64,000 bases of DNA from Ypsolopha sequella (GCA_934047225.1 OW203988.1:6544229-6608228); one strand, 5' to 3'. Positions 32,671 to 43,703 are shown, counted from the stretch's first letter. Made by a program: numbers and translations. The notes: a model not told the origin generated them from the letters alone.

Positions 32671-34293
32671 ATGGCAAGAGTTCTCATGTTCATCGACATC
32701 TGCAGAAAGAAGAATATCATAATGGCCGCACATGAAGACAAGAACTGGAAACCCTATTCCAAAAATGAGAAGAAGAAAAGGATCTCGCAGCCCAAGAAGA
32801 TAGAAGAAAAGAAATTTTTACCGATAGACGAGTCATACATAAGACGAGCAGAAATACTTTTAATAAAGAAGAGCCAAGAAGACTGCTTTAGCGAAGAAAT
32901 CAATAACCTAAAGAAGAATCAACTATTGAAGAAATCAAGCAAACTCAGCAGATTCGAAGTCTATTTAGATGAGGAAGAAGTACTCCGAGTCAAAGGCCGC
33001 ATCGAAAAGGTTACTGGCGTACAAGACACTGTGAAGAAACCCGCAGTGCTGGAAGGAAGACACAGAATCACACGCCTGATTATGGAAGATTATCATAGAC
33101 GCTGTTACCACGGAAACCATGCGACGGTGATGAACGAACTACGGCAACGATACTACATCACAGGGATGAGATCCAGCATCAGAAAACTGATTCATCAATG
33201 CCAGTGGTGCCGTATGAAGAAAAACACACCGCAGAGACCACCGACGGGAGACCTACCAGGAGAACGACTACAACATCATCGAAGACCATTTACATACGCC
33301 GCTGTTGACTACTTTGGGCCAATGAAGATCACCATAGGCCGACGAAATGAAAAACGCTGGGGCGTACTCTTCACTTGCCTCACTACAAGGGCAATACACT
33401 TAGAGCTGGCGCAAACACTCAGCACCAGTTCCATGATCATGGCACTGAGGAGGATGGCAGCAAGAAGAGGAACACCGGCTACCCTCTACAGCGACAATGG
33501 AACTAATTTCGTCGGAGCAGAACGTGAGCTGAAAGAAGAGTTCGAGAAGATGAAGAAAGAAGACCCAGAGCAGAAGATTCAAGGCCTAGGAATTCGCTGG
33601 AAATTCGTACCGCCAGGAGCACCAAACATGGCAGGAGCATGGGAGCGAATGGTCAGAACAGTCAAGACTGCACTCTACGCTACGCTCAAAGAGAAGGCGC
33701 CATCTGAAGAAACACTGCACACACTGCTCACTGAAATAGAGCACATGGTTAACTCCAGACCATTGACGAACGTGAGCACCGATCCAGCAGATGAAGAAAG
33801 CCTAACGCCAAACCACTTCCTCCTGGGACGATCAAACGAAGCACCAGTCATTGGAACATTCGACGACAAAGTAATGATTGGGAAGGCGGACTGGAGAACT
33901 GCGCAGCGCCTTGCAGACCACTTTTGGCACAGATGGATGAAGGAATACCTCCCAGAACTACTTCTACGTCGCGGAGGCCTCCGACAAGCTACAGCAGTCG
34001 CCGAAGGAGACATCGTACTCATCGCGGACGGAACGCTGCCAAGGAACCTGTGGCCTAGAGGAGAAGTAACGAAGACGATACCAGGACCTGACGGAAGAAC
34101 AAGAATCGTCGAAGTCCGAACAGTTGGCGGAACATTTAGGAGACCGGTGTCACGGATCATCGTGCTGGTTCCTGCATCGTCGCGACCGAAGGATGGTGCT
34201 GCGCACGGCGGGGAGACTGTTAGCGACGGGTGCAGCAAAGGTCAACTTCACACGCCCTCTGCAGGCAACGAAAAGGAACTAACGAAGAGTTAG
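32671..34293 (+). CDS. BEL/Pao Pol continuation: integrase and DUF5641
   Basis: In the same frame as the preceding Gag-Pol, separated only by the TGA at 32650-32652; the ATG at 32671 need not be a real start. Near residue 130 a zinc-binding HHCC begins (HRITRLIMEDYH, CQWC near 178). The integrase core has Asp in AAVDYFGPMK (about 212), Asp in YSDNGTNFVGA (about 273) and Glu in GAWERMVRTVK (about 323). Residues 430-520 form the DUF5641 tail (GDIVLIADGTLPRNLWPRGE, GTFRRPVSRIIVLVP). The frame runs about 75 bp into the 3' LTR. All catalytic residues are present. Whether the TGA is a disabling mutation or is read through cannot be told from one copy; a mutation is likelier, as BEL/Pao usually has one continuous frame. 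Confidence 0.92.
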   Translation: MARVLMFIDICRKKNIIMAAHEDKNWKPYSKNEKKKRISQPKKIEEKKFLPIDESYIRRAEILLIKKSQEDCFSEEINNLKKNQLLKKSSKLSRFEVYLDEEEVLRVKGRIEKVTGVQDTVKKPAVLEGRHRITRLIMEDYHRRCYHGNHATVMNELRQRYYITGMRSSIRKLIHQCQWCRMKKNTPQRPPTGDLPGERLQHHRRPFTYAAVDYFGPMKITIGRRNEKRWGVLFTCLTTRAIHLELAQTLSTSSMIMALRRMAARRGTPATLYSDNGTNFVGAERELKEEFEKMKKEDPEQKIQGLGIRWKFVPPGAPNMAGAWERMVRTVKTALYATLKEKAPSEETLHTLLTEIEHMVNSRPLTNVSTDPADEESLTPNHFLLGRSNEAPVIGTFDDKVMIGKADWRTAQRLADHFWHRWMKEYLPELLLRRGGLRQATAVAEGDIVLIADGTLPRNLWPRGEVTKTIPGPDGRTRIVEVRTVGGTFRRPVSRIIVLVPASSRPKDGAAHGGETVSDGCSKGQLHTPSAGNEKELTKS

Positions 34294-34670
34294 GGTATGC
34301 TAGCGCGGCGTTACCGTACAGACACAACAAAATGTTTTTCGCGTTTTTAACATAAAAATTATGATTTTAAAACAAATAAATAAATGTTAATAGATTAGGA
34401 ATAACATATAGAATTAGGGAAAAATATTACATAATGTCTAGTTATAAGAATAAATAAATTATGACGAGTTTTCTGGATAGAGCCCTTGGACAGGGATGCA
34501 CATATATGTAAGAAAGAAATAGATATAAGATTAGTGCCGTGTGCAAAACGGCAAGTATATAAGGCGGGCCTAACCCGCGGTTTGTCATTCAGTACTCAGC
34601 ATTACAAGAAGAACAATAAGAAAAATAAAAGAAGAAAAATCTAAAAGAAGTTTCAATACAGTCCACTACA
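34218..34670 (+). repeat. 3' LTR of the BEL/Pao element
   Basis: 453 bp, TG...CA ends. It has TATATAAGG at 34556-34564, an initiator-like TCAGT about 32 bp later, and AATAAA at 34624-34629, placing R roughly at 34589-34645. Preceded by a purine-rich GGCGGGGAGA (34207-34216) suited to plus-strand priming. Confidence 0.93.
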
Positions 34671-34911
34671 AATTCACTATTATTTTTCTTTAAATCTACA
34701 TTTAAGAGTATAGCTATTTATTAGGATTTGGGCCAAAAATGTTGTAAAAAATAAAGATATTATATTATTTAATATCTATTTCGTATGTTCCAACTAAAGC
34801 ATAATTAGATAACCAACCAAACTTCATTTTATTTACTTGGCACTAACATTATCTAGTACACGAAAACATGTTTAAAAAAAATGCATAATACAAGTTTATC
34901 TATCTCTGACT

Positions 34912-35045
34912 TAGGGTTCCGTACCCAAAGCAAAACGAAGCCCTGTTAATAGCATTCCATTTTCCGTCTGTCTGTCTATCCGTCCGTATGTCACGGGTCT
35001 AAGCTCTAGCTCTTAGATGGAATGAGATAAATACCTGAAATTTTG
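34912..35045 (+). repeat. Repeat G, fragment
   Basis: AGGGTTCCGTACCCAAAGCA followed by CCGTCTGTCTGTCTATCCGT matches the left part of the copy at 42990-43275. Confidence 0.6.
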
Positions 35046-35084
35046 ATATGTTAAGCCAAAACCGAATTTTATTTATTTAATTTA

Positions 35085-35310
35085 TGTAATGTAATTCAAT
35101 TCGCTTAGATTAAATTATGTTAAATTCGAAAACCATTTCCAGATTTAGGTTTATTGAGTCGTGTTTTAGAACTTGTGGTCTAAAAAACCTCATGATGATG
35201 AATATTTTTACGAAAAAGCTGCAACTTCCTTTTGCCTTCGTGTGACGTCGTTTGAGAAAAAGCTGTTTAGAAAAGTGTCCTTTGCTATCAAGATAAATTT
35301 ATAATTTTGA
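35085..35310 (+). repeat. Dispersed repeat W, copy 1
   Basis: Matches 54225-54432, for example CCTCATGATGATGAATATTT then TTTACGAAAAAGCTGCAACT and GTGTCCTTTGCTATCAAGAT. A short inverted piece occurs near 11128-11200. Confidence 0.7.
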
Positions 35311-35398
35311 TCGGTTACGTTTTGTACTATAGTTGCCATTGATCAACTTCTGATAATATTGGTACCTATCTACTTTGTTGCTTTCCGAACTCTCGTAG

Positions 35399-35711
35399 TC
35401 CAGTGCAAAGATTTCAAAAGTAAAGATAAGCCCTTACCGTAGAATGACAGCACCAAAATGTTTCCACCTTTAAATGGGTGACGCTCACACGTTTGGAATC
35501 AGTGCTCATCTGAACACAGTGATAGTTGGACGCTTTAATAAATTTTTACGAGAAAAGGGTCGTCAATTTGCCGTCGTGTGCATTTTTAAAGTGCACTAAC
35601 ATTTAAAGAAATACAAATAAAACCAAAAGTGTGACATTTCACATTCAAAAACAATGCAATAGATTTTAGGTGCCAGGGCTCATCTAAGCTTTTGAAATCT
35701 TTGGTCCAGTG
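35399..35711. mobile_element. MITE with about 40-bp inverted ends
   Basis: The left end CAGTGCAAAGATTTCAAAAG, and the right end read in reverse as CACTGGACCAAAGATTTC then AAAAGCTTAGATGAGCCC, correspond with small gaps. Single copy in this window; superfamily unclear. Confidence 0.5.
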
Positions 35712-35824
35712 TAAATGAACGAATTATACCAATATTAGTGAATTTAATATCATTTAATATCATTTATCACACATACTTTTGTAATTTTCGGCAACAAAAT
35801 ACAGAGAGAACACGGAAATATTTT

Positions 35825-36028
35825 TATCGAAATCGCTTTTTTCGTGAAATCCATGCTGTTTTAAAATTAGTATATTTAAAAGAAGATTAAATGTATGTTT
35901 ATTTATAAAGTGTAATTAATAATAGTCTTGAGTCATAAAACAGATCATATTTTTTTTTCAAATTTTACCATTACATTGACGGAACTGAATCCAATGCAAA
36001 ACCGATGTTTAGCATTGTGGAGTTGCGC
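35825..36028 (+). repeat. Element X, copy 3 (right-terminus piece)
   Basis: TTTCGTGAAATCCATGCTGT, TATGTTTATTTATAAAGTGT and CATTGACGGAACTGAATCC match 4940-5138 of X2, ending AGCATTGTGGAG. The TTAA end is eroded, and a decayed Y-like sequence follows to about 36350. Confidence 0.72.
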
Positions 36029-36365
36029 GGTGACAAAAGGGAGATAGGCAATAATTAATAATGTAGAGAAACAAGCTGTCGACTCGCAGCTGATATTATA
36101 AGTAATTACCTATCACTATCCAAGGCGTAGTCGCAGGCAACATGGTAGTAAATTATAAATATTTGTGATTTGATGGCATTGTGATGGACACGACGACGAC
36201 GTTTTAACAAAATATAAACATAAACAAACACACGCGATGACATGACACTCGTATCTAGAATGCACGATTGTTTCTTGCCAGCGTCTTCCGAAAATTACTC
36301 TATTGATAAAGTTACTCTTCTCTTAATCGGTATATTTAAAAATTATGAAAATGATATACTGAATT

Positions 36366-36597
36366 TGTGGATATATTAATAATTTGCAATATTCCGCTAA
36401 ATACTCTTACCATGCTATTCAAAATGCAGACTCAAGCACCGCCCGCCCTCCCGCATAAAACATGCACAAGCAAAGCAAGCAGTACGAGCACAAAATAAAG
36501 CAATCTTAAATAACAAGCAAGAAAACTTATCGACACGTGTTTCGCCTCTAAACGAGGCATCCTCGGGATGTGTAGTCCACCCGACCGCTGGACAGCA
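36366..36597. mobile_element. Element H, copy 2 (right end lost)
   Basis: Starts TGTGGATATATTAATAATTT and is nearly identical to copies 1 and 3 up to GGACAGCA. Confidence 0.75.
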
Positions 36598-37199
36598 AAA
36601 TTTTGGATGACTTTTATATTTATTAATAAATTTTAAATGATATACTGTGTTTTTTTTACAATAGCATTATGGTCTGTGGTATTTATCGCCAATAGTTAAG
36701 TATAAGTGAGGTTTATAAAGCATGATTAGTCATGATCTGGTCCAAACAAAGTTAAAAACGTATTTTAAGTTATGTTCTAAACGAAATGCTCAACGTAAGT
36801 AACGCATTTATAAAATATTAAGAAATAATTTTATTATAACGGCCAAAATACAACCTAGCTAAGACAAGTTTTAACAATAGTTTGCTATATGCATAAACGT
36901 AAAATAATCTAATATCAGGCTTATGGAAAATTCAATAATTTTGAAGCTACCATAATATCATAAAAATGTGTTTCTGCTATAGCAAAAAATGTTAAAAATT
37001 GTAATTTGGCCATAAATGCGGAGAATCGGCCGATGGATATTTTTTGACGACTTTATTACGTCAACGTCCATATTTCTCTACTTCTATTTATTTAGTCTAA
37101 ATGTGAATGTAAAAAAAAATCCCTCATGAAATATTGTAGCTGATGATGAAAATTGCATTAAAATCCACTAAGAAATTCAAGAGCTACAAGCAAATACTT
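36598..37199. other. No recognisable gene or repeat
   Basis: AT-rich intronic sequence. Confidence 0.45.
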
Positions 37200-37310
37200 T
37201 TTTTTTTTATATATCTTTATTAATCCCGATTACAATGAATCTTAACCTAAACTATATAGCCACTAGCGAAAGCCAATTGGCTTATCTGTAGTGGCGAGTA
37301 CATACGTTAT
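37200..37310 (-). repeat. Retroelement 3' end with poly-A
   Basis: On the minus strand the sequence ends GGGATTAATAAAGATATATA followed by nine or more A, with AATAAA about 12 bp before the tail. No coding part; family not identified. Confidence 0.45.
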
Positions 37311-37731
37311 AAAAAGTAATAAATAAACAATCAAAAAACCGCACGAAACGAAACGAAACTTACGTAGATTGTTTTATACTATTTGCAATTTAAAAAATAA
37401 AATACCTCGGTGCGAACGTTTTATTAAAAATACTACTTTTTCTGTTTCCTGGGGAAATGTAATTCTGCATAATACATGCTTAACTCAATAGCCCCATATG
37501 CCGGCGACAGGTAGGCAGACATAAAGTACACAGTAATTTGCAATAACCCCATTAAAACAATCAGTACTTAATTGTGTTGAGCTATTAACACGTTCACTGC
37601 CGGGTTATCTGTCGCAATGCGCGGAGGTCGCTGGTCGGTGACCGCTCGCAATGAGTTTAATTGGTTCATTTCATTCATTCACTAGTTTATAGCCAAAGAT
37701 AAATATAACTCGATCTTTGTTGCTGTACTAG

Positions 37732-37821
37732 CCCTGCGGTCCGAAATAGAATTACATCGCTAAAATCGATTACGAAATGAATGGCTTATGATCCATTGTA
37801 ATTTTATTTCGGACCGCAGGG
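37732..37821. mobile_element. MITE K, copy 2
   Basis: 90 bp with exact 17-bp inverted ends CCCTGCGGTCCGAAATA and TATTTCGGACCGCAGGG. Related to 22019-22139. Confidence 0.72.
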
Positions 37822-38398
37822 TACCTAGGTAGTTAAGTACAAATCGGTATAACGCACATCGATACTACTACAGTACCAAATAGAGCACCGTGACATTCAA
37901 AAATCCAATGGTTTATAAATTCACTAGGTTAGGTTAGTTTATAACCGTGAAAAAATTACCATGAAATTATAACCTCACTAACAAAATTATATGCTGTCGT
38001 ATTTTACAATCTTAACAGTGACACATACACCGATTTGTACCTGTATGTACTTGCAATAAAGATGGAGTACCTTAATTTGTCTAAAAATAAATTATTTAAT
38101 ATATTATTATATTTTGTACTGTGGTAGGGTACCCCTATCAGGGTATTTCCGCTGACCCACTTTTCAGTCTTATTACTTACAATTACGTGTATGATAACAG
38201 CAAGAAATAGGACAACCATGGTCCGTATATTTTCCAAAGTACCATTTGAAAATATTATCTTATATAAACAAATTATTTAAACACTTATTTAAACAAATAC
38301 AATCATATTGATAGACGAACAAAATAGATTTAAGAAAAAACGACAATAAATATGGCTACATATAACTTTAATATCATCAACTTATTATATATAACTTA
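37822..38398. other. No recognisable gene
   Basis: AT-rich; includes TAGGTTAGGTTAG at 37924, too short to be a telomeric array. Confidence 0.45.
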
Positions 38399-39475
38399 CT
38401 TGATAAAGTTATGAGGAATGTTGATGAAAAAACCCAACCTGTGCTGTTTATATTATGGATCTGACAAAAGCTTTTGACTTTGTTAATCATAGTATACTAT
38501 TACAAAGACTCAATTCCTATGGTATGAGAGGAAATGTCTCTAATCTGTCTAATTCTGTCTAAAGAATCTTATCTAACAAATTTAGTTCAGTATATAGAAA
38601 TTTCTAAAATATGCCCCCAGACTAAAAGGGAAATAAAATATGTATCAGAGCTAGACAAATTACTGGCGGCGGCGTACCACAAGGCAGTGTATCAGGGCCA
38701 CTAATATTTTTACTATACATTAACGAGCTGCCAAATAGTGTTTCTCACCCAATGGTGTTGTTCGCAGATGATTGCACAGTAATAATAAAATATAATAATT
38801 TTGAAAATGTTGTAGATGATATAATGGAAATAATGGATTGGCTTGACAAAAATCTATTAACAGCAAATCTTGACAAAACTAAAACAATGACATTTTATTG
38901 ACCCCAGATTTGAACATTAATTGTAAATTTGTGGATATATTAATAATTTGCAATATTCCGCTAAACACTCTTACCAATCTTACCATGCTATTTAAAATGC
39001 AGACTCAAGCACCGCCCGCCCTGTCGCATAAAACATGTACAAGCAAAGCAAGCAGTACGAGCACAAAATAAAGCAATCTTAAATAACAAGCAAGAAAACT
39101 TATCGACACGTGTTTCGCCTCTAAACGAGACATCCTCGGGATGTGTAGTCCGCCCGACCGCTCGACAGCAAACTGACGAGCGGTCGGGCGGACTACAAAT
39201 CCCGAATATTGCAAATTATTAATATATCCACACAAAGTCATGATGGACTTCCGCAAAGTAACGCCTTTTTCAATAAACATTAATTGTAATTCAAAAACAG
39301 TAGAGGAAGTGAAAAGCTACATGATTGTAGGATTATTAATTGACAACAACTTATCATGGAAAGTTCAGGCAAAAGAAGTGTGTCACAGATTGGGTAGATC
39401 AGCATTTCTTCTATATAAACTTTCTCATAACATAAGCAAAGATGCCTTTCGGCAATTTTCCATTTTAGTGACAAT
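38399..39475 (+). pseudogene. CR1/Jockey-type LINE reverse transcriptase remnant, interrupted
   Basis: The left part shows YMDLTKAFDFVNH (through one frameshift) and GGVPQGSVSGPLIFLLYINE followed by FADDCTVI, the catalytic FADD of the LINE palm. The right part (39240-39475) reads VEEVKSYMIVGLLIDNNLSW and HRLGRSAFLLYKLSHN, the thumb region of the same protein type. Element H copy 3 separates them. Both halves also encode a version of the INC(K/N) segment at the junction, so a few dozen bases are present twice in diverged form. Frameshifts and stops make it inactive. Confidence 0.75.
38930..39232. mobile_element. Element H, copy 3 (both termini, internal hairpin)
   Basis: Terminal inverted repeats TGTGGATATATTAATAATTT plus GCAATATTC match the right end TATTAATATATCCACA without error over about 28 bp. 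Inside, 39145-39164 and 39177-39196 form a perfect 20-bp stem (GTAGTCCGCCCGACCGCTCG) with a 12-nt loop. It sits inside a LINE remnant. No clear target duplication. Confidence 0.78.
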
Positions 39476-40382
39476 TTAATTTTAAGTAATAAAACTAGGG
39501 ATGACACGACGCCTCGCTCCGCTCGGCTCCTTATTTTCTCTTACATGTAAACCTAACACGCTCCCCCTCGCTTCGCTCTTCGTCACACCTATTTTTTGAC
39601 TTTTAGTGAAATATTTTCGATTTCATACTTTAAATTCGCCCACTCAGTATTTTTAGTCTCATGCTTTTGTATTTATTCCGGACACTTGAAATCGCTAATT
39701 ATATTTTTATTCGCCCGATTAATAATTTCCCGTTTTTTTATTCATTTTAAATTAGGTATTCCGGCATTTGAACTGCACCTACTACATTCTTAGTCCATTC
39801 ACCTATAATAAAGTAAAGCTTTGCTTTGGTGTTCGTTTTTAAATTTGAAATTAGAAGGTACCTTCTAAAGTACATCAACGCGAAAGCAAAAATTGAAACA
39901 ATGGTTCTTTTGCACTTTGGTTACGGAATTCTAAAAAGTGATCTCTGGCGCCGAAATAGGCAAACGGCCAAAAGCTAGTGGTAATTGAGATAATCTATGT
40001 TTCGACCTTGCCTTATAAATTCATCTTGATAATATTCAAGGAACCGACCATAACTTGAGTTCCGGTAAACCATGATTGTACATTGTACGTAGGTATAGAT
40101 CAAGCTACTTATACTGTATAGAATCCATCTATTTATCAATATCAAAGAGGACTGAATCAAATTTAGAGATATATAAATACTCGTATATAATATATATGTA
40201 TAAGTATATAATTATATTAAAAAGCTAAAATTTTTGATAATAATAATTAGATTATGATAATAATAATCTAAATAAGAAATTGAAAGAGAATTTAACAAAT
40301 TATAATAAGTTATACATACATATATTTATTTAGATATGTATTCATATTTATGTATTTTAATTGATAGGTGTCTAAGAGTATA
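39476..40382. other. No recognisable gene
   Basis: Contains GCCTCGCTCCGCTCGG and CCCTCGCTTCGCTCTTCG near 39510-39580, GAGCGAAGCGAG-type motifs also seen in repeat R and at 47308. No coding signal. Confidence 0.45.
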
Positions 40383-40806
40383 CAGGGTGATTGGAAATTG
40401 CTCTTATTCCTCTCGGGGGAAGAAACTATGATTCATTTGGAGTGATTTGACCCCTATCACTTGGGGGTCGCAAATCTGCCGTTTTCGAGAAATTTCTAAT
40501 TCTTTGTTATCGTGATTTTAGACATGCAACATAAGATTTTGCAATTGTTCGAGTGATTTTTAGCTTTAAAGAGATCGACCAATCAGTGAACTGATGTTCA
40601 CAACAAAATTCAGGCCAAAAAACAACAAAACTTTTTGTGTAGTGTTTCTTATTTGCCAAATTTCACAATTTTATAAATAAAACAAAGAATATCGATTTTC
40701 TCGAAAATGCCGCATTTGCGACCCCCAAGTGATAGGGGTCAAATCACTACAAATTAATCATAGTTTCTTCCCCCGGGAGGAATAAGAGCAATTTCTAATC
40801 ACCCAG
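40383..40806. mobile_element. MITE with long (about 115-bp) inverted repeats
   Basis: 424 bp. The left arm starts CAGGGTGATTGGAAATTGCT; the right arm read in reverse starts CTGGGTGATTAGAAATTGCT, and both contain GTGATTTGACCCCTATCACT and TTGGGGGTCGCAAAT. The loop is about 190 bp and non-coding. Confidence 0.82.
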
Positions 40807-42147
40807 GTGTAATTTAATATGTATTTTATTCATTATTTATTTATATCTATGTACATTGGTTTTGTAGTTAGTTAAATTAGTGTTTGAGTTTATTATTTGG
40901 TAGTAAGTATTAAGTTGGTACACATATGATTACTGTTTTCTTTTTATTTATCACTAATCTTCTTTCGGTTTGCTGGAAGAATTCTCTCACAGATTAATGA
41001 AACTACATATTTTAATTTTTACGTGTGTAATTACATATTTTGTGTAAAATAAAAAATAAGAATAAATAAACAGATTTCTATAGACCTAAGCTTCGCCTTT
41101 TCGCAGAAAATCTTTTATTCCATACAATTTCACCGAGTGATTTGTTTTCCTTATAAGTCCTATAGAACAGGATTCATGGCATCTGTCTAAAGCCTTTGTA
41201 TCCTACACCCAAGGTCCATTTAAACCATATTTGTCTTTAAACAAGCCTCCCTAGACGGACCTAATATGGATTGTCTGACCAATATTAGTCATAACATCTA
41301 AGCTTAGATAAATCAAGTGTAGGTAGGATGTGGAAGTAGATGTTACTTACAAGTAGAATAAAATTTGTTTGTTTCTACTTATTGTAGCATTCGCTACAGA
41401 TATTCAAACTTTTTCATATATTTTTAATCTTTCTTTATCGTTGATTGCTTTACTGAATTTTCAAATTCGAAAATTTGGAATATTTTGTCACATTTTTTTG
41501 TTATTTTTCTCATATCGAAGAGTATCGTCGTAGAAGGAAGGCAAAATTTGCCACAGTAAATTAAAAATATGAAATTTAAAATCCAGTTTAATCCACGAAA
41601 CAGAGCACATTTGCCCTAGTGATTGTGAAAGCCTGTTTTTTCTTCATTTCCTGGTAAGTTTTGTGTACTTTTGGTTTTATTCTCTGAAAATCCCTTTTGT
41701 CCCGTTTCCAATACGGTAATTTCTTATAATAATATCGTAAACCAATTGCGTCGTTAAAGCTAAAGGAAAACAAAATCCTAAAACAAGATAGACTAGGCAT
41801 AATTTTTGTGTTGATTTTATAAGTTCCGACGTACCCAATACTCTTCTGATATTCTTGTGTTTTATACCATTTTTTTATTTCAGTTTTGTTATTTTTAGTA
41901 TATTCAAAAAAACAAATTATATAGTGTCTTTATCCTGATATATCTTTTTTTTTTGCTTTCACCAGGCTTGCCTGGTGGCAGTCCAAATTTAGGCCGAATC
42001 GACCAAGTTAACAAAATTACACTCGTGATTATAAAGTAGCTTACTAATTTTAAAAAGTAATGCTACATTATTTAATAGTAAAGAAAATAGCAGATTATCC
42101 CCACTGTTATTATAAATGCTAAAGTATGTTTATTGGTTTGGGTATCT
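40807..42147. other. No recognisable gene
   Basis: AT-rich intronic sequence. The minus frame at 41588-41800 (MPSLSCFRILFSF start) has no recognisable family. Confidence 0.45.
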
Positions 42148-42445
42148 TGAGATCCGGGTTCGATCCCCGGTCGGGTAATTAACCATCAGGCATGCACCAA
42201 TGAGTTTTTCGGAATGTATGTTATGTGCATAGTATTTGTTCATACTTACCACTTAAAGGTGAAGGAAAACATCGTAAGGAAACCTGCGTGCCCCAAAAAG
42301 CGTATATTTGTGCCTGAAGTACGGGGATAGGGCTCACCCACCCATCACGTTGAGACGTAATAAACGTCACGTCGGTGAAACGCGGGTGTACCGAGACTGT
42401 AACTTGCATTTCACAGTTCACACTCGGAACACCTCTGACATCCCC
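42148..42445 (+). repeat. SINE S, best copy with pol III B-box
   Basis: GGGTTCGATCCCCGGTCGGG at about 42158 is a pol III B-box from a tRNA head; the A-box side is missing. The body follows: GGTGAAGGAAAACATCGTAA, GGAAACCTGCGTGCCCC, ACCGAGACTGTAACTTGCAT and CACTCGGAACACCTCTGAC. Fragments lie at 8262-8332, 10437-10640 and 18826-19015. Confidence 0.75.
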
Positions 42446-42989
42446 TCGTTATTTTTATTACATAAAAATAAAACTAGAATATTTTTTCAAATTTAATAAA
42501 ATAAACTATCTTTTTTGGCAATATTTTGTATTTTAACGCCACTAGGTATACTCGTTAAATTTTCTGCACGGAGCTGTTATTAAAGATATCAATTGTATTT
42601 AATTGGTCCACATCTGCCTTTCCTGAGACCAGATAATTGGTTTGCAGCTATTACATGCACACTTCGTCTATGATAGGTTGTTGCTATAAAATTGTGATTA
42701 CCATTGCTTGATAGGCGCCATGATCGGAGACGAATAAAAAATGGACTGGCAAAGTGCGAACTCGTTTATGAATCAATCTCGGTCGGTCTCGGCCATTCTC
42801 GCCTCAAATTTAAGTTTCGGTCCGTTCTCGGTGTCAGCGAAAAATTCAACAGAATTTGGCAATAAACGAGACAGCGCTAGACAGTTGTATGATGAAAATC
42901 GACACAATTTGATAGGAAATATGATGACAAGTTGTTTTTCATAAGTTATAATACAAAATTGTTTAATTTCGATAACTACAATCAAAAAC
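42446..42989. other. No recognisable gene
   Basis: AT-rich; a 67-codon frame at 42741-42944 overlaps a 100-codon frame on the other strand and neither resembles a known family. Confidence 0.45.
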
Positions 42990-43275
42990 CTTTTTAGGGT
43001 TCCGTACCCAAGGGTAACCAACGGGACCCTATTACTAAGACTCCGCTGTCCGTCTGCCACCAGGCTGTATCTCATGAACCGTGATAGCTAGACAGTTTAA
43101 ATTTTCACAGATGATGTATTTCTGTTGCCGCTATAACAACAAATACTAAAAAACAGAATAAAATAAATGTTTAAGGGGGCTCCCATACAACAGACATGTT
43201 TTTTTTGTTGTTTTATAGAAAATGGTACGGAACCCTTCGTGCGCGAGTCCGACTCGCACTTGGCTGGTTTTTTAC
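42990..43275 (+). repeat. Dispersed repeat G, fullest copy
   Basis: It begins TTTTTAGGGTTCCGTACCCA and ends GTACGGAACCCTTCGTGCGC then GAGTCCGACTCGCACTTGGC and TGGTTTTTT. GGTTCCGTACC at the start and GGTACGGAACC before the end are complementary, so the ends could pair. Partial copies at 11335, 12180 and 34912. Confidence 0.72.
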
Positions 43276-43703
43276 AAATCTGATGATTTTCAAAATTCAA
43301 TTGCTATTTCAATTATTTGTATTTTGTTTAAAAGTTGATTTCAAGGTTTACGGATTAAATTTTGTTTTTATTTTCAGTTTGATAACAAAAATTAAATCTT
43401 CAAATACAGTTCGTCCTAAATGCCATCCATTTCCAAGATAAGATTCGTAAAGCTGTCACTTTTCAAAAATTAAATTAATTTTGCTGTTAGCTTAAAGTTA
43501 TCTCATTCACACACATAAGAAATTACATAATTTGGATTTATCATTTCTAAAAAAAAATTTTAGTACTGAAAATTAAGTTTTCTTTAAATTCTCTATAGAA
43601 AACGGTATATTCATAAGACCTAATATTACATCAAAGTATGAAACAAAATGGTACTGTTACAAGTTTATAAGAGCGAAATACACCATTAAATATTCATTTA
43701 CAC

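Larger units (their letters stand above)
23374..34670 (+). mobile_element. Full-length BEL/Pao LTR retrotransposon (with nested hAT)
   Basis: The LTRs are 453 bp each, begin TGTTAGCGACGGG and end CCACTACA. They are flanked by the 5-bp target duplication AATTC (23369-23373 and 34671-34675), normal for BEL/Pao. The left LTR is split by a hAT element at 23761-28328. Removing that and one TSD copy gives exactly 453 bp, and I see no base difference from the right LTR. The internal region (28403-34217) encodes Gag, protease, reverse transcriptase, RNase H and integrase in one frame, broken by a single TGA. No envelope-like frame was seen. Identical LTRs indicate a young insertion. Confidence 0.95.

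Noticed and set aside
37924..37937. TAGGTTAGGTTAG resembling the insect telomere repeat (TTAGG)n
   Set aside because: Only about two and a half units; no array and no neighbouring telomeric retroelement.
39005..39280. 91-codon minus-strand frame within element H
   Set aside because: It covers the hairpin of a mobile element and part of a LINE; the composition reflects the repeat.
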